From assembly GCA_000934455.1 (NCBI GenBank), contig KN888561.1, forward strand, positions 39,868 through 63,788: a DNA stretch of 23,921 nucleotides. Reading direction: 5' to 3'. Origin of the DNA: Apostichopus parvimensis. Lineage: Eukaryota > Echinodermata > Holothuroidea > Aspidochirotida > Stichopodidae. How positions within the stretch are numbered: position 1 is the stretch's first letter; every line of letters begins with the position of its first letter. The position numbers and the translations under genes were made by a program. The notes beneath the pieces are model-generated. The model had not been told where the DNA came from. It saw nothing but the letters and a program-made list of their open reading frames with translations, and searched no databases. Positions 1 to 8,733 of this stretch are shown here, in pieces.

Positions 1-373
1 GTTGGCATATTTAACAAGCCGTTAAAATTGTGAAATTCTAGGCCTGATACAGTGATAATATATTGTATAGTTGTACAGTCACACGATGCAGTATATATGA
101 AAGGTGATTGGCTTTGAAAGGGAAGTCTCTCTCCTTATCGTTTGAATTATTTACTGGTATAAACTTCCAGTACTGGTTGATGGTTACAGAGCCCATTACA
201 GAGTACTGTATACATGTAAAACACCTGTAATATGGATATCAACCACAACGTACAGGTTCTCGTGGCTTTCTCTACACACTACACTACATAATGGAGACTA
301 ACTCTGTGTGTGTGTACATATAATGTATCACTTGGATTTGAAAGGGTGATTTGCCCATGCAGTGCTGCAAGTT

Positions 374-389
374 TACAGTATATACTGTA
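374..389. repeat. 16-bp perfect palindrome
   Basis: TACAGTATATACTGTA equals its own reverse complement. It lies in a stretch full of ACTGTA and TACAGT words, so chance in low-complexity sequence is likely. Confidence 0.7.
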
Positions 390-1069
390 CTGTATAATAC
401 TGTAATCATTAACCCAATTCCTTTTCTGATGAAAGCAAACATTACTACTCTCAGGACTTGGCATGTTGCATTCCAAGTTTAGAACTGATAGCATCCAAGC
501 ATACCTGCAACTGTTAGCCTATTGTATAAACTGATGTCTGCTATTGCTACGGTTCAGTGGTTTTTTGTAATTTTGGTTGTATTGTGCATACCTAGATAGT
601 TCTGTACAGATACAGTATGTATGTGTATAATGGGATATTATTTAGCATTCATACAAGGTTTAACAACTTTTGGGTTAAATTGATTGTTTTGCATGCAATA
701 TTCTTTTGCAGTATTTTACTGTAATAACTGTTTTGTTTAAGAGGGAAGCCGTTACGAATATACGGTCCTTGCGAGATACTGAAGCAGTTTACACAAACCT
801 TCAGTATTTTGAATTGCTCCATGGTAGATCTGGGTGGGTATGATGTAAACTGTAGGAGGAGTTGGGTAAGAGACGGTTGCAGTTACATGGACAATCTAGT
901 GTAGCATTTAATGAACGTGTCGTACATGTACAAAAGAAGAGTTTTCCGCACCAATAAAAATTTATAAATAAATAACAATAACAGTAACAAATTAAGGAAG
1001 ATATGCAGGGTATATAAATTAAATGGTTGATTTCATTGCCGAAGGCAAAAGGCTAAATGCGATGGTGAT

Positions 1070-2240
1070 GGCGTGTGTGTGTGTGTGTGTTACCCTTGCT
1101 CATAAACGCTATAACTTCAGAAGGATATTTGGGGTACATTTCATTTTTGGTATGTAGGTTCCCCTTAGGTAGAACTAGTTCGAGATTGTTGTTGGTATTG
1201 GTCAAAGGTCATTTTTGAGACTATCATGGGTCAAAGTCTGAAAACATTGTTCACACAATATGTCAAGAAGTGGAAGTTGCAGGAAGTTCAAACTTGGTGT
1301 GTAGCTTGCCGTGGGTGAATGGACGATCCGTAGTGTTTTTCCATGAATGTCAAAGGTCATTTGAGGTCAATAAAGGGAAAAAAAGTGTGAAAATCTTGTG
1401 AACATGATATCTCAAGGAAGGTTGCCTGTGCAGTTCTATATTTGGCATGTGAATTTCCAATAAGTAGTTCAGCGAACCATACTGTTTGTGGTGGTGTCAA
1501 AAGGCAATTGGGGGCAACAAAAGACAAAATGGGAAAAAAACAAAAAGGCCAAAACCCCAAAACCAAAAAAATGAAAGGAGCTAATATATGCATGGTATGA
1601 TAGCCTTGTGTATTGTATAGTTTGTACACAATTTGATGTAGGTCAGAGTTCATTTAAGGTCACTAGGTGTCAAAACTTGAACACTATGTAAGGATGATAT
1701 TTCAAGATAGAAAACTGCAGAAGCTGGTATGTATGGCTATGGCTTATCTATAATGAGAATAAAAACCCTATTGTTTTGGTGGGAGGGTACAGGTCATTTG
1801 GGTTTATCACTCAGGAAATTTTAAACATGACATCATAAGATAGGCAGTTTCATCAGATGTCATATTGGCATATATGTCTTTCCTATAATGAGTACAAAAG
1901 CCCAGTAGTTCTTTGTGATGGTCAAAGGTCATTTGAGGTCTACAAGGTTGAAAGTGTAAAAACCTTAAAAGCACAGTAGTTGGATAACTTTGTTTTGAAG
2001 AGAAAGTTTTAATTTGCTTCAAGTCAATGGTTGTATGAGGCTAGCAGAATTCAATCCCTTAAAATCCTATCTTCTTAGTCAGGGATGTGGTCAGTAATAA
2101 GCTTTTGGTTTCAGCGTGACATTTTGTGCAAGGAAATTGTGTACAGAAAAGCACATAATTGGTCAGACCTGAATTGATATTTGTTGTTATGAAATTTGAG
2201 AATGAGGTCAAAGTCTCAAAAATGTAAATGTAATATCCCA
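1070..2240 (+). repeat. Decayed tandem array, about 145-bp period, with AGGTCA half-sites
   Basis: The anchor GTCAAAGGTCATTTGAGGTC or a decayed form of it recurs at about 1201, 1349, 1496, 1642, 1786 and 1921, with spacings of 148, 147, 146, 144 and 135 bp. A weak copy occurs near 2206. Between anchors, related words recur: AAAGTGTGAAAA, GATATCTCAAG or GATATTTCAAG, and TGGCATGTGAATTTCC-like stretches. The array starts beside a (GT)n run. No copy has a sustained reading frame. Copies are clearly diverged, so it is an old local amplification. Confidence 0.75.
1072..1091 (+). repeat. (GT)n microsatellite
   Basis: About ten GT dinucleotides directly precede the first unit of the 145-bp array. 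Confidence 0.9.
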
Positions 2241-2580
2241 GAAAGTTTAGCTTCTAAAGATACTTACGCCTCCATTACACCCTTGTTGATCACATGATTT
2301 CATTTAATGGTCAACCCTTAAAAGTCTTTCTTTTTTTGGCAGTGTTACTGTTGAATGTGATGTCCTCATACAGAATTTGGCAAGGAATCACTATAAAGCC
2401 TGTTGGCATTCTGGGTTTTCTTTTTCTTTGCAAAACTCGGACAATGAAGTCACGGAGTGGAAAAATGAAAAGAAAATATGGGAATTGGAAATGTTTCAGA
2501 TGTTCATACCAGTTTAAACTTCCTCACTTAAAATTGTCATTTTACCATTTCTCACATGTTGCTTTTTAATTCTTTCACAG

Positions 2581-2708
2581 TGAGCGAAGATGAACATAAA
2601 AGAATACAGGAAGCGTTTAAGAGGTACTCGACTCCCGCGGGCTACATGAGCAAGGCCATTTTTGCCAGAGATGTATTTGGAGAAGGAATGCCACAAAAGT
2701 TAGCAGAG
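2581..2708 (+). CDS. USP32: USP32 orthologue, internal exon (N-terminal region, first exon in window)
   Basis: This is an internal coding exon of ubiquitin carboxyl-terminal hydrolase 32, a large deubiquitinase linked to Golgi and endosomal membranes. The first base of its first codon lies in the previous exon (phase 1). After that split Val codon it encodes 42 residues starting SEDEHKRIQEAFKRY and ending GEGMPQKLAE. This parallels human USP32, as I recall it, from about residue 21 (TDVELKRLKDAFKR ... YM ... GDGVPPKVAE). The acceptor is a pyrimidine-rich tract ending TTCTTTCACAG. The donor is GAG|GTAGGT, which leaves a complete codon. A second GT at 2716 would add VG and break the match to the next exon. 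The exon carrying the start Met is outside the window. Family assignment rests on the joined reading of all four exons. Confidence 0.9.
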
Positions 2709-2851
2709 GTAGGTGAAAGTCTTCAAGTTTTATCTTCATCCAGTGCGATGATCAAAGAATTAGCTTTGTAGAAACCTCACATATGTGCAAAGTAAGCGAA
2801 AATGCCATCCGTTAACTCTGTATGCAGAGTGGATAATAAAACTCGTAGGTC

Positions 2852-2896
2852 AAGGAGGAGGTGGAGGAGGAGGAGGAGGAGGAGGAGGAGGAGGAA
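2852..2896 (+). repeat. (GGA)n purine microsatellite
   Basis: An almost pure AGG trinucleotide run, interrupted once by GTGG, starts about 145 bp after the exon donor at 2709. Such purine mirror tracts can form triplex structures and vary in length between individuals. Confidence 0.9.
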
Positions 2897-3580
2897 ATGA
2901 GCGGTGAAACTGTAGGGTGGGATATGTAGGTGTGCATAGTGCTAGAATGTTACTTATATTGGTTATAGGTTAGGTATCTGCTGGGAGAGTGGTCATGCAT
3001 GTAAGTATCGTCTCCCAAACCAGCACGTTTTGGGGAATTCTGAACCCCATGGATGCTGTTTTTGTCTCCATTTATCTTCTACCCAGGTTGCATTCGGGAT
3101 GCACCGTTCTGAATTAAAATGTTTGTCCAAAAAGGTGGAACATCATCTTTGCTAATCATTTTGTCTCCGTGCTAATGAGTAGTCTCATGTTTTGTACAGA
3201 CATGACTCTCCATAAAATGAGTTGTGGAATATATATCAGCTGACGTAGAGACAAGAATGTGGTTCGCAGCAAGTGGTAAATGAAGGATGTGAATGAGGCT
3301 TCCTGAAGAAACCCTGTCTGGCTGGAAGTTTGCCAGGAATAAAAAAATATGTAAATAGAACTCTCTCGCCTTAGCAAGAGGTAGGTTAAATAAGATGCTA
3401 GACACACATGTGCACATAGATACATGTACACAAATAGACACTGGCTTACTGGATACCCCTTCCGTACAAAAATTGTGATGATTGAATATGACGTAATTAC
3501 TCCATGGAGCCACATCTATGAAATAAAATACGTTCCGCAGGTCTACGTGTGTATAAGTATGTCCTCCATTCCTTCTCTCT

Positions 3581-3608
3581 ATCTCTCTCACCCCCTCTTG
3601 AGAGAGAT
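3581..3608. repeat. 10-bp perfect hairpin
   Basis: ATCTCTCTCA and TGAGAGAGAT form a perfect inverted repeat around an 8-base loop. It lies in a TC-rich stretch and may simply reflect a broken microsatellite. Confidence 0.6.
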
Positions 3609-4089
3609 GGTGAACATTCCTACCAGAGGTGATAGCCCAAGTTTGCAATAACTTTTCTCATGAACCTGTTTCTCATCGCTCATAACAGTGAGGCCAAGAA
3701 TAGATGAACAACGATAGAAGGAATACAGGCAAAATGGAATCTATTTTTTAATTTTGCAGAAACTGGTTGCTGATGTTTCTTAACCTTAATAGACACAGTA
3801 ATTACACTCATAATGAAGCACCACTTCATAGTAGGTTCAAATTTTAAGGCCTTTTTTTGTATATAAATGTCCAAAACATGGTAAGTTGTGGAATTACGAG
3901 TTGGTGAGATGTTAAGGCATTTGGTGCTATTCTTTGTAGGTTTATAAGATGTCGTCTGTAGTCCACTATTTATTGTGCGATCTTGCAGTGATTATGAAAC
4001 ATGTTTATGAGAAAATTATCATCTACTAGGTACTGTAGGTCGTTTACTGTACTCCCTTCACACACTTTATGGCATAGTGTGCACATAGG

Positions 4090-4225
4090 TTTGCATATAT
4101 TTACTTTGCTCCTCTCTTACCTGTCTCCTCACAACCTTAGCACCATGTTCTACCGTGCTTATAATGTCCATGGTAACCCTTTAACACTGTGCGCCCTCTA
4201 TGACCGGCCCCTCCGGTCATTGCAT
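4090..4225 (+). repeat. Dispersed repeat (TTACCTGTCTCC family), copy 1
   Basis: This is the best-preserved + strand copy: CTCCTCTCTTACCTGTCTCC, then ACAACCTTAGCACC, TTCTACCGTG, TGGTAACCC, TTAACACTGTGCGCCCTC, and a hairpin ATGACCGG-CCCCT-CCGGTCAT at 4200-4220. The same ordered words recur at about ten other sites on both strands of this window. There is no coding potential. It is a SINE- or MITE-like element of unknown superfamily. Confidence 0.7.
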
Positions 4226-4524
4226 GTACATACACATGTACACAATCAGTTCCTTTTTGTGGTGCGGATCGACCCCGGATACAAATAATGCTATAGAGAT
4301 GGTCACCTGTGAGCGCTGTTGCTTTACTTTTTGTAAAGCTAAGTGGGTTTCTTTTTTCCTAGAGTGGCGGTCATTTTTGGCTTCTACATATATCTTGCCT
4401 TTCTCTAGATTGATTGTAAATATAAAGCTTTAAATTTATGGAAAGCTTTGCCTTCTGTATGTCACGTGAATCCGTTGTTATTTCCAGTCGATAGCATTAA
4501 CCGATACTCGAGGTGCGTGTGATT

Positions 4525-4605
4525 CATATTTACTTCGCTCCCCGCTTACCTGTCTCCCCACAACCTTAGCACCGCATTCTACCGTAATAATCCAAGGTAA
4601 TCCGG
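4525..4605 (+). repeat. Dispersed repeat, copy 2 (left arm of inverted repeat)
   Basis: This copy carries the conserved head (TTACTTCGCTCC, TTACCTGTCTCC, CAACCTTAGCACC, TCTACCGT). Positions 4541-4585 are the exact reverse complement of 4735-4779. Confidence 0.75.
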
Positions 4606-4634
4606 GCGAATTCGAAGAAAAAATTTTTCCAATA

Positions 4635-4815
4635 CGAAAACATGTGCTGACACTTTGAGTGGTAAAATATGAAGGAGGTCACTGGGGGTCAGTGAGGGTG
4701 CACAGTGTTAAAAGATTACCAGGGCATACTAGACACGGTAGAATGCGGTGCTAAGGTTGTGGGGAGACAGGTAAGCGGGTCACTCGTAAATATATAAACC
4801 AGTAAGTTTTATAAT
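4635..4815 (-). repeat. Dispersed repeat, copy 3 (right arm of inverted repeat)
   Basis: This is a minus-strand copy. It starts at its tail (CACTTTGAGTGGTAAAAT, GAAGGAGG, GGGTGCACAGTGTTAAA) and ends at its head (GGTGCTAAGGTTGTGG, GGAGACAGGTAAGC). It then runs into ATAAACCAGTAAGTTTT, which also borders other copies and may be the element terminus. Confidence 0.75.
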
Positions 4816-5428
4816 ATTCTCGACGACTGCGTCGCTCCTTTACAACAAGGTTGTAGACTTGTAGTAGTAGCGACTTGCGTATATATATCCATAAATATGT
4901 CTGGTGGGAGAGAGCTTTGCTTTTGTTTTGCGTCATTCACTCAAGCATGCCAATTCTTCTCTTGGCAAATTGCCAGGATTAACACATGACTCCCGAGTGG
5001 AGTTGAAGCGTTTACCCTATAGCTTCAGAAGTGAGAGAGTAACAGTCAGCACATTTTGATGTGATTCACGAAGAAGTTTTGTGACAAGCAGGAAGGGTAT
5101 TAAACTAGGGAGGAAGAGCTCTGTGAAAAGTTTATCTGTCTTGATAAAAAAGGAAAGGCTTTTGGATACATAATTTTAGTATTGTACAAGTATGCACACA
5201 TTACACAGTGTGTCATGGGACTATATTGAAGGTCTGTAGTAGACAACACTCCTGGCTTATCTGTCTCATATTTAGGGGAACTTCTACACTGCAATTATCT
5301 TAATGTAAGGAGACAATGTAGAGACCAAAAGAGGGCATTGGATGACATTGTTGACTTCTAGAACTGTGGTAAAATCATTTCAGTCTGTTGAATATAAATA
5401 GTAAAGAAGCTCAGCTGTGGGTAATTAT

Positions 5429-5822
5429 CGACTAATTATGCACAAGTTTACAAGACGTCCAGTGTAAGCAGTGTGGGATTTGAAACCAAACAGATCATCA
5501 GTCAGTTATTATTGTGATTGACCACGTAGAAGAAATCCCAATGAAAACTTACGATGCTGACAGTTTGGATGGTAAAATGAGAAGGGAGGGCATAGGGCAT
5601 AGACGGGAGTGGCCGGTCATAGAGGGTGCATAGTGTTACAAGGTTCTCACTCATTCTAGGCACAGTGGCATGAGGGTGTTACCGTTATGGAAGACAGGTA
5701 GGCGAGGAGCGAAGTAAATATCCAAACCAGTAAGTTTTGGGATTTCTTGACTAGTACACAAGTTTACAGGACGTCCAGTATCGGCATTGTGGGACCTTAA
5801 ACCAATGAGGTCATCATTCAGT
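5429..5822 (+). repeat. 75-bp direct repeats flanking dispersed-repeat copy 4
   Basis: About 5429-5507 and 5748-5822 are diverged direct copies. They share GACTA, CACAAGTTTACA, GACGTCCAGT, a GTGTGGGA/ATTGTGGGA core, AAACCAA and TCATCA-TCAGT. The second copy follows the AGTAAGTTTT border, so this module may be part of a larger element that includes the dispersed repeat. Confidence 0.65.
5550..5745 (-). repeat. Dispersed repeat, copy 4
   Basis: This minus-strand copy reads TGACAGTTTGGATGGTAAAATG, then GGCCGGTCATAGAGGGTGCA, AGTGTTACAAGG and AGACAGGTAGGCGAGGAGCGAAGTAAATA. It ends CCAAACCAGTAAGTTTTGGG. It is flanked by two 75-bp direct repeats, listed separately. Confidence 0.72.
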
Positions 5823-5989
5823 GTCATAAACTTATCTGAAATGCCTTTACGGTTTCCGAAAACATTTTCCTAGATTTATACTTATTAACCCTTGTTAATT
5901 TTGCCAGACATTGCAAGTCACACTAGATAGCAATAATTGAAACCGTTTCGGAAAGTAACGACTGAAATATTGAAATTGTTACTGTATAT

Positions 5990-6002
5990 GGGCAATTCCA
6001 CG
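5990..6002 (+). repeat. Left terminal inverted repeat of the 2.62-kb element
   Basis: GGGCAATTCCACG matches the inverted right end at 12 of 13 positions. The first subterminal repeat begins at 6001, overlapping its last two bases. Confidence 0.75.
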
Positions 6003-6398
6003 GTTACTCACGTTACATTTTTGAAGACTTTGGCTCACAAATGGTCTGATAGCTCCACCATTCATTAATTTGAATGACTGCTCTCTATGCATTGATAGAG
6101 TAACAAATGTACCTGAACATTTGCGAAAACACAATTTGATTATCTTGTTTCTTGAAGGATATAGGTACATGAAAGTGTCGGTTACTCACGTTACATTTGA
6201 AAATCACCCCAACGCCAAAAATAAACTTCATTCAAAAAGTGTCCTCATACTGGATATATTTGAAGAAAATGATGACATGTTTTTTGGACCTTAGGTGATG
6301 ATACAAATACTGAACACAATCAAAATCACATCTGGTTTCCTGTCTCGGTGAACATGAGGCATTCGTCGGTTACTCACGTTACGGTTACTCACGTTACA
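6001..6398 (+). repeat. Left subterminal repeats, four copies of CGGTTACTCACGTTACA
   Basis: Copies start at 6001, 6179, 6367 and 6382. The last two are head-to-tail with a 15-bp period. Each copy itself contains a direct repeat, GTTAC-TCAC-GTTAC. Identity among copies is essentially complete while surrounding sequence is unrelated. Confidence 0.9.
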
Positions 6399-6839
6399 TT
6401 TTGTCCACCTATATCAATACATAGGGAATCAGAGTCTGTGAGGAACTTGCTGCTGGATAATGACTAGGAAACACCCATATATCAGTGGAATGGACATTTT
6501 GAATATCTTCTCCAGTGTATTTCAATAATATTACAATCTAAAAGAGATATATAACATGTCCTTTTGAGTTAATGCATGAATCATATCTTCACAAATCGGC
6601 AGCAAATTCTGAACATTGCAATTAAGTTTTATTTGAGGACTAGCAGTGTGTCAAACTTTAATTTACCCAGATTTAATAATCAGGGAACTAAATGTCTCTG
6701 GGGAAGTAACAGGCCAACTGAACAACAACCATGAATCAATAAGAAATTGGTAACATATATGTTCAACATTAACAACTCGATTGAACATTGAGTAACGTAT
6801 GGAAGAGGCTTTCTCTCCGAGAGCTGATTCATCCAGTCT

Positions 6840-7898
6840 TCAAAAGGCGACAGAAAATTTGAAGTGCCAACGGTTATTGGCCAAAGTTGGTGCAGCAAGT
6901 TTGGCGATGAGTTTCTCCCTGAGATAGAATATCTTGTGCCTTGGGTTTGGCCATTTTCAATGGGGCCCAGATGGCTGCATCACTGACACTTGTCGTTCTG
7001 GTCCCCCTTTGCATCCACACCAGTGAACAATACCCCTTCGTATTCAACGGCATACCAGTCTATACCGAGTTCTATACCAGCATTGCCACTCCCTGAGCAG
7101 GTTGCATTTTCTTTGGCCTCCCCATCTCCATGGGGGGGGGGGTATTCCTTTCAGTAGAGCTGTTGCCATCATCTGTGATGGTGAAGGAGATGACTTCCTT
7201 GTTCTGTACCTGCAAGTGATGTTTTACTGGCCATTCCAACGATTTGCTTGGCATTCTGAAAAACAGATTTCAGACCGAGGTCGCTATATCTCGCCTCAAT
7301 TTCAGCTTGCGGCATCAGCAGGGCTTCCACCTTGGGCATCCCAGTGGCTGCTGCCATAAAGCTTTCCACATTGGTAATGAGTGCCTTCCGAGATTTGACT
7401 TGGCTCCATACATGAAGCTTCACTGCTCCACCAATCCCATCCACAGGACCCTTCCCATGAGAAGTACGTTTCCATGATGGATGATGTCAAATGTCTCATT
7501 TGCTTCTTTATTTTGCCCCCTTCTTTTGGCCAGATGTTGACCACATCCTTCCTGCCTGGCGCCTGCCGACTGATGTCATCTCGCTGATAAAACTGCTGGG
7601 TAACTTTCATCGCTGAGACCTCTCGGGTTAGTGGTTGGTGGCTTAGCAGCAGTTGTTGTAGTCGATGGGTGAATGTCTTCGCCTAGCTCAGACCTGCAGA
7701 GATTACAACAACAGCTTTCCGGCGATGTGGTGTTTCGGGCAATCTGTCGCGTATACTCTTGCTGTTGCTTTTGCGTTTAGCTCGTGCACTGCTGAAAGGC
7801 AACTTCTTCATGGCCTCCTACGTCTTCCTCTTCTCCCGGTAGGATGCAACTCGTCGTCTAGTGGCCACCCTCCTAGCTTCTTGCTGAATCTTCTTCAT
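6840..7898 (-). pseudogene. Degraded transposase-like gene (HGKG/DGIGG family) with internal core deletion
   Basis: On the minus strand from 7898 the frame reads a basic start (MKKIQQEARRVATRRR), then LPETPHRRKAVV, then FYQRDDISRQAPGRKDVV and KKQMRHLTSSIMETYF. After a frame change near 7455 it reads HGKGPVDGIGGAVKLHVW and VITNVESF-type sequence (here LITNVESF). Further frame changes near 7240, at the 11-G run (7132-7142) and near 6985 lead to DWYAVEYEGVLFTGV, VSVMQPSGPH and KWPNPRHKIFYLREKL, ending at TGA 6840-6842. In-frame stops lie at 7818-7820, 7683-7685 and 6957-6959. From memory, intact relatives have a long SDG-x-QFKN core between the METY-like and HGKG segments; it is absent here. The family is repetitive in fish, cnidarian and echinoderm genomes. 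Its catalytic chemistry is not established by anything visible here. Confidence 0.72.
7132..7142 (+). repeat. Poly-G run of 11
   Basis: The homopolymer lies inside the transposase pseudogene and coincides with one of its frame changes (TPPP on one side, HGDGEAKEN in the next frame). It is likely a slippage-derived frameshift or a sequencing length error. Confidence 0.85.
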
Positions 7899-8032
7899 GG
7901 GTGATGGGAGAGTTGATGGGAGAGTACTCTCCAGGTGTTGTACTAACCCTAACCCCTACTGCCCTCTTTTATTGAGCAATTATTTACAAAACAATAATAG
8001 GAATTTCCTGCATTGTTTCAGTGTGTTAGCTT

Positions 8033-8250
8033 GGTTACTCACGTTACACATTGGTTACTCACGTTACACGGTTACTCACGTTACAGATTTCAGTGATCTA
8101 TCACTCACGCATGATGGATCTCTCCTCATTAGTGATCTTGTTTCCACCCTTGGGACTATGAGTACTAACGAAATTATGGTTATCAGATTTCCACTTGTTA
8201 CAGAAATGTCGCATAGAGAAAAAGTTGTTTTTTCGGTTACTCACGTTACA
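8033..8250 (+). repeat. Right subterminal repeats, four copies of GGTTACTCACGTTACA
   Basis: Copies start at 8033, 8053, 8069 and 8235. The first three are packed 20 and 16-17 bp apart. All lie on the same strand as the left-end copies rather than being inverted. Confidence 0.9.
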
Positions 8251-8596
8251 TTAGTGATTGAGGCCTGAAAAATTTCTGTTCTGAAGTTGACATGAAGAAA
8301 TATTGAGATTTTTTTCTGTCATAACACAGTCAACAGGAGTATCTATCATAACACATAATAAAACTACTAAATACTATCTGATGAGTATTATATAGGATGG
8401 AATGGAATGTATGATGCATTTTCAGTATTATTTTGAGTTCTCATCCTCCTTGACTATCTGAGCCATGTATTCAAAATTTGAGTGTTCGAGAAAAATTGCT
8501 TACCTATTCCACAAACTTAGATATGAATACTACAACATTAGCCTGATTGCAGGTTGAAAACTGACACTTCTTATTTTTAGGCCATGTCCCCTCCAT

Positions 8597-8609
8597 CATG
8601 GAATTGCCC
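8597..8609 (-). repeat. Right terminal inverted repeat of the 2.62-kb element
   Basis: Read on the minus strand this is GGGCAATTCCATG. Beyond it comes ATATTCATC and then a C-rich tract that is not part of the element. Confidence 0.75.
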
Positions 8610-8622
8610 ATATTCATCTTTC

Positions 8623-8733
8623 TATCCCTACCTCATCCGTCCCCTTTCCCCTTTCCCCTATGCCATTCCCTCATCCCTCACCCAACCCACCACCTCACCC
8701 TTTCCCACCCCTACCCTTTCCTACCCCTCACCC
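8623..8733 (+). repeat. C-rich pyrimidine tract
   Basis: About 110 bases are almost entirely C, T and A, with many CCC runs (CCCTTTCCCC, CACCCAACCCACC, CACCCCTACCC). It starts 14 bases past the right end of the 2.62-kb element. The opposite strand has many GGG runs and could form a quadruplex. Confidence 0.75.

Larger units (their letters stand above)
1..2580 (+). other. Upstream USP32 intron (3' portion)
   Basis: This is non-coding DNA that must precede the phase-1 exon at 2581, so it is the end of the intron after the exon carrying the start Met. From 1 to about 1060 I see only AT-rich unique-looking sequence, with many ACTGTA/TACAGT words and a 16-bp perfect palindrome, TACAGTATATACTGTA, at 374-389. 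From about 1070 to 2240 there is a decayed tandem repeat, listed separately. Small ORFs here have no recognisable protein similarity. Confidence 0.8.
5990..8609 (-). mobile_element. 2.62-kb DNA transposon relic with TIRs and a broken transposase-like gene
   Basis: The left end GGGCAATTCCACG (5990-6002) is matched at the right end by the reverse complement, GGGCAATTCCATG (8597-8609). ATAT flanks both ends (5986-5989 and 8610-8613). This could be a 4-bp target-site duplication, or TA if the terminus is read as TGGGC. Inside are eight copies of GGTTACTCACGTTAC, clustered near the ends, and a degraded minus-strand gene at 6840-7898. The protein belongs to an uncharacterised repetitive animal family with an HGKG-x-DGIGG-x-VK motif. 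The superfamily is uncertain. A 4-bp duplication and GGG terminus would be compatible with Sola-like elements, but this is inference. Internal frameshifts and a core deletion make it non-autonomous. Confidence 0.75.

Noticed and set aside
2294..2569. 91-codon ORF just upstream of the first exon
   Set aside because: It covers the intron's pyrimidine tract, has no conserved motif, and is in a different frame from the USP32 exon.
2709..2722. Alternative donor at 2716
   Set aside because: It would add seven bases and shift the frame relative to the exon at 14994; GTAGGT at 2709 keeps the USP32 alignment.
3172..3648. Minus-strand 158-codon ORF
   Set aside because: Low-complexity composition with no recognisable domain, splice context or family; most likely chance.
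7665..7904. Plus-strand ORF in the transposon
   Set aside because: It is antisense to the recognisable minus-strand pseudogene segment and has no similarity of its own.
7943..7953. CTAACCCTAACCCC as an interstitial telomere repeat
   Set aside because: Fewer than two full units; chance is sufficient.
6001..8250. CRISPR-like array of 17-bp repeats
   Set aside because: Repeats are unevenly spaced (15 bp to over 1.6 kb), sit near the ends of a transposon, and the context is eukaryotic.
7897..8268. Plus-strand 123-codon ORF with VTHVT motifs
   Set aside because: The motifs are just translations of the subterminal DNA repeat; the frame has no recognisable domain and lies at the transposon end.
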